Shown: positions 61,438 through 64,000 of the stretch, in pieces | How positions within the stretch are numbered: the first letter of the stretch is position 1 | How the letters are laid out: every line of letters begins with the position of its first letter | NCBI RefSeq assembly: GCF_003664645.1 | Contig: NZ_RCHC01000002.1 | Span: forward strand, 248,001-312,000 | Length of the DNA stretch: 64,000 bases | From: Acinetobacter chengduensis | GTDB lineage: Bacteria > Pseudomonadota > Gammaproteobacteria > Pseudomonadales > Moraxellaceae | Reading direction: 5' to 3' | The notes under the pieces: generated by a model | Told to the model about the DNA's origin: nothing | The model's input: the letters and a program-made list of their open reading frames with translations, nothing else | Databases searched by the model: none | Position numbers and translations under genes: made by a program

Positions 61438-63861
61438 ATGTTGCTTTGTTTTTGCTTGGGCTGGATTTTTGGCACAGCGTGGATGGGAAAAACAGGATTT
61501 GACTCGCTACTGGGTACGGCAATGGCCTTACTGAGCTTTGTGTTCATCGTCATCACGAGCAAGTTGTTAACTCAACAACACTTATTCGTTAAAACACTCA
61601 GCGCAGGACTAGTTTTGTGTTTAGGTAGTTATTTGGGCTTTGCCTATGCCAATCAACAGCTGAAGCAACGTTTACAGTACACCGTACATCAGCCTGAAAG
61701 TACGAGTGTAGTGGTCTATGTTCATGCCTTAAATCAATATAGTGAAAACAGTATTCAGCAAAGAGTACAGGTCTTAAATACCGCTCGCCAACCTATACAA
61801 TATTTACTTTACTTAGCTAAAACCAAGGCCGTGTCGACTTCAGACTTGGAGCTGGAATTAGGCAAGTATTATCAAATTGAAGGGCAGTTAAAACCAGCGC
61901 ATACCTATGCAACGGCTGGTGTGTTTGATCAAGAAAAATGGTTGCTCCAGCAAAATATTCAGGCGACTTTTAGAGTTAAACATGCAGTAGCTTTAGATGA
62001 AGTTCAGATTAAAGCATTGGGCTATGCTGATATTTGGTATCAACAGCATACGTCAATACAGCAGTTTCGTTTGTGGACTGAAAAGCAACGCTTGGCATTT
62101 AGAGTCAAAATATTGCATTTGCCCTTAGCGCATAAGGGATTGTTATTGGCCTTATTGACTGGTGACAAAAGTTTATTAGATGTTGCAACTGTTGATCAAT
62201 TTCAGCGTTTTGGCATCAGTCATTTGTTGGCCATATCTGGGCCACATGTCTTAATTTTTGCAGTGTTAATCTGTTGGATGATCACGCGTTTTATACGAAG
62301 GTTTGCACCACGACTGTATTTGAAAATACCACGCCAATTTATTTTGATTTGGCCATTTATTGGCTGTGTATTTGTGTACTGTGCTTTTGTGGGTTTTGAA
62401 ATTCCTGCTATGCGAACCTTGATTATGACGGTTGTTGCTAGTGGCATGTTGCTTTTGCGCCTAAAAATTCATGCCTTAAAATTATTAGTTTATAGCGCAA
62501 CCATATTATTGTTATTTGATCCTTTTAGTATTTTATCGGCCGCTTTTTGGTTGTCTTATGGCGCGTGTTTTATTTTACTCAGAATTTATCAAACCCTTTG
62601 GCAACATCAGCAAGCGCTTGAAGCGCATGCATCTGTTTGGACAAAACTACGTTTATCTCTGCATTTGCTCATCACATCCCAATGGAAAATTTTTATTGCA
62701 CTTTTTCCCATGATGGCGCTGTTTTTTAAGCAAGTGGCTTGGATTGCACCTTTGAGTAATTTAATAGCGATTCCAACTTTAGGTTTGGTGGTTGTGCCTT
62801 TAGATGTACTGGCTGCGTTCGTTGATTTTTTTGCACCAGCCGTCGCATCTGTGCTCTTCCAATTCAATGACCTGTGTTTAAGCCTGCTTTTAAGCTTATT
62901 TGATGCAATTGACCATGTACTCAATCCACAATTATTAAATATTGCTTTAAATCCTGCGATGCTTTTACTGCTAAGCCTATGTATTTGTATTTTGTATCTT
63001 CCAGAAGGTGTTGTACCGAAAGCATGGCTATTCTTAGGTTTAGTGGCAATTTGTTTGAAGGCTTATATGCCACAGCCCTTTCAATTAACGGTATTGGATG
63101 TGGGGCAAGGGCAATCTATCTTATTGCGTGAAGGAAAGCACAGCATGATGGTCGATACAGGGGGCTATTATGATGAGCAAAAATTTAGTATTGGTAAAAA
63201 TATTATTTTGCCGTTTTTGTCACGACAAGGTGTGTCAAGCATAGATCAATTGCTGTTGACGCATTTAGATCAAGATCACAGCGGCGCATATTTTTCTATA
63301 CAAGATCAGTTGGTAGTAAAAAATTTATATGCCAGTGAGCATGTAGATGTACCTGCGGGAACACAATTTGAATATTGTCAAAGGGGACAAGTCTGGCAAT
63401 GGGAGAATGTGCGTATAGAAGTGCTTTCACCGAATAATATACAAGCGGTGAGAGCAGGCGCACAGCGTAATGAAAATTCATGTGTACTTTATATTCGATT
63501 GGCCAATGCAATGCCTTATCAAACATATTTATTGATGGGGGATGCAGGCTGGCAAACAGAATATGAACTTTTAAACGCCTACCCAAATTTACAGGTTGAT
63601 GTATTGGTACTGGGGCATCATGGCAGTCGACACAGTTCATCATTTGATTTTTTACGGCATTACCAGCCTAAACTGGCGATTGCTTCAGCAGGAAAATGGA
63701 ATCGTTATGGACACCCAAGTAAAGAAACACTGGCAAGACTGAAGGCCTTAAATATCCCACTTCTGAGTACGGCCGAGAAGGGCAGTATAGAATTTAAAGC
63801 CAAAGATGGCCGTATTCAGGTCATGGCATATCGAGATCAATGGCAATGGTTAAATCATTGA
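61438..63861 (+). CDS. comEC: DNA uptake channel ComEC/Rec2
   Basis: 807 residues. ComEC carries DNA through the inner membrane during natural transformation. The N-terminal 60 residues (LLCFCLGWIFGTAW) and the periplasmic part are followed by the competence domain (about 230-520) with LLALLTGDKSLL, RFGISHLLAISGPHVLIFAV and many hydrophobic helices. From about 545 a metallo-beta-lactamase-like domain follows: LTVLDVGQGQSILLREGKHSMMVDTGG, LLLTHLDQDHSGAYF (metal motif HxDxDH, about 604), VLVLGHHGSRHSSSFDF and GKWNRYGHPSKETL. The natural competence of the genus fits. Stands 117 bp after lolD on the same strand. Confidence 0.94.
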   Translation: MLLCFCLGWIFGTAWMGKTGFDSLLGTAMALLSFVFIVITSKLLTQQHLFVKTLSAGLVLCLGSYLGFAYANQQLKQRLQYTVHQPESTSVVVYVHALNQYSENSIQQRVQVLNTARQPIQYLLYLAKTKAVSTSDLELELGKYYQIEGQLKPAHTYATAGVFDQEKWLLQQNIQATFRVKHAVALDEVQIKALGYADIWYQQHTSIQQFRLWTEKQRLAFRVKILHLPLAHKGLLLALLTGDKSLLDVATVDQFQRFGISHLLAISGPHVLIFAVLICWMITRFIRRFAPRLYLKIPRQFILIWPFIGCVFVYCAFVGFEIPAMRTLIMTVVASGMLLLRLKIHALKLLVYSATILLLFDPFSILSAAFWLSYGACFILLRIYQTLWQHQQALEAHASVWTKLRLSLHLLITSQWKIFIALFPMMALFFKQVAWIAPLSNLIAIPTLGLVVVPLDVLAAFVDFFAPAVASVLFQFNDLCLSLLLSLFDAIDHVLNPQLLNIALNPAMLLLLSLCICILYLPEGVVPKAWLFLGLVAICLKAYMPQPFQLTVLDVGQGQSILLREGKHSMMVDTGGYYDEQKFSIGKNIILPFLSRQGVSSIDQLLLTHLDQDHSGAYFSIQDQLVVKNLYASEHVDVPAGTQFEYCQRGQVWQWENVRIEVLSPNNIQAVRAGAQRNENSCVLYIRLANAMPYQTYLLMGDAGWQTEYELLNAYPNLQVDVLVLGHHGSRHSSSFDFLRHYQPKLAIASAGKWNRYGHPSKETLARLKALNIPLLSTAEKGSIEFKAKDGRIQVMAYRDQWQWLNH

Positions 63862-63883
63862 TTTCGATATGTGAGCCCAAGTT

Positions 63884-64000
63884 TTATGCCTCTGAGGTAT
63901 TTAGCTGAGCAAAAGCCACTTGCTTGGCATTTATAGTCTCTTTACGCAAGGTTTGTACAATTTCAATCGCTTGTTCAGGGGGTAAATTGTAAATATCTTC
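63884..64000 (-). CDS. C-terminal fragment of an unknown protein
   Basis: The minus-strand frame is open from the window edge to a TAA at 63884-63886, giving 38 residues ending in QLNTSEA. The sequence begins EDIYNLPPEQAIEIVQTLRKETINAK. No motif recognised. The gene begins beyond the window, so its family cannot be decided. It converges with comEC with only 22 bp between. Confidence 0.6.
   Translation of the reverse strand, partial: EDIYNLPPEQAIEIVQTLRKETINAKQVAFAQLNTSEA

Noticed and set aside
1..64000. Search for CRISPR arrays, integrases, prophage and toxin-antitoxin pairs.
   Set aside because: No regularly spaced repeats, no integrase other than the chromosomal XerC, and no recognisable toxin or antitoxin; the window is core chromosome.

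Overview
The window reads as ordinary core chromosome of an Acinetobacter (Gammaproteobacteria, Moraxellaceae). Base composition is AT-rich with moderate GC in genes. The evidence for the genus is the mix of families: a GyrA whose quinolone-region numbering matches A. baumannii, a single LolC/E-type permease followed by lolD and a ComEC competence channel, an M48 HtpX, TtcA, the lptM-lysA-dapF-xerC block, and an SAH riboswitch in front of ahcY. The species cannot be fixed from the sequence alone. There is no prophage, integron, CRISPR array or intact insertion sequence.

Layout. 1-9.3 kb: end of mgtE, a DUF4112 protein, htpX, two lytic transglycosylases, ttcA, an SCP2 protein, metR and greB. 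9.5-10.5 kb: two near-identical tRNA-Ser(UGA) genes and a REP-type repeat pair. 10.5-18.1 kb: class II aldolase, pdxB-epmA, a decayed membrane-protein gene, cca and maeB. 18.2-25.4 kb: a membrane PAS-GGDEF-EAL protein, rsmE, and the methyl-cycle genes metF and ahcY, ahcY being preceded by a riboswitch and a good promoter. 25.4-32.4 kb: Sel1 and Tim44-like proteins, radA, and two divergent small-amino-acid transporters (AGCS and CycA types). 32.7-36.8 kb: lptM-lysA-dapF-hydrolase-xerC. 36.8-43 kb: amidase lipoprotein, Lrp/LysE exporter pair and etfBA. 43.5-48.8 kb: gyrA, a lipoprotein and gltP. 49-54 kb: an efflux operon (TolC-like, HlyD-like and two ABC-2 permeases) without an ATPase gene. 54.4-64 kb: serC, a small membrane ORF, YaiI/DMT, PilZ, lolF-lolD and comEC.

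How genes work together. ahcY and metF serve the methionine/SAM cycle, with metR elsewhere in the window. lysA and dapF share meso-diaminopimelate, and lptM is their usual neighbour. pdxB and serC are two successive steps of pyridoxal phosphate synthesis, and SerC also makes serine. epmA overlaps pdxB. lolF and lolD form the lipoprotein-release ABC transporter. etfB and etfA form one flavoprotein.

Points most worth checking: (1) GyrA has Phe at the classical quinolone-resistance Ser position and two insertions in its C-terminal domain; (2) the Rho-independent terminator of metR is written inside the last codons of greB; (3) the maeB terminator hairpin contains the likely ribosome binding site of cca; (4) a DnaA-box cluster lies beside AT-rich DNA upstream of ttcA; (5) the efflux operon lacks its ATPase; (6) tRNA-Ser 3' remnants lie between the two intact copies; (7) a 46-residue membrane protein is encoded at 55586-55726. 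I did not find a clearly new defence or mobile system.
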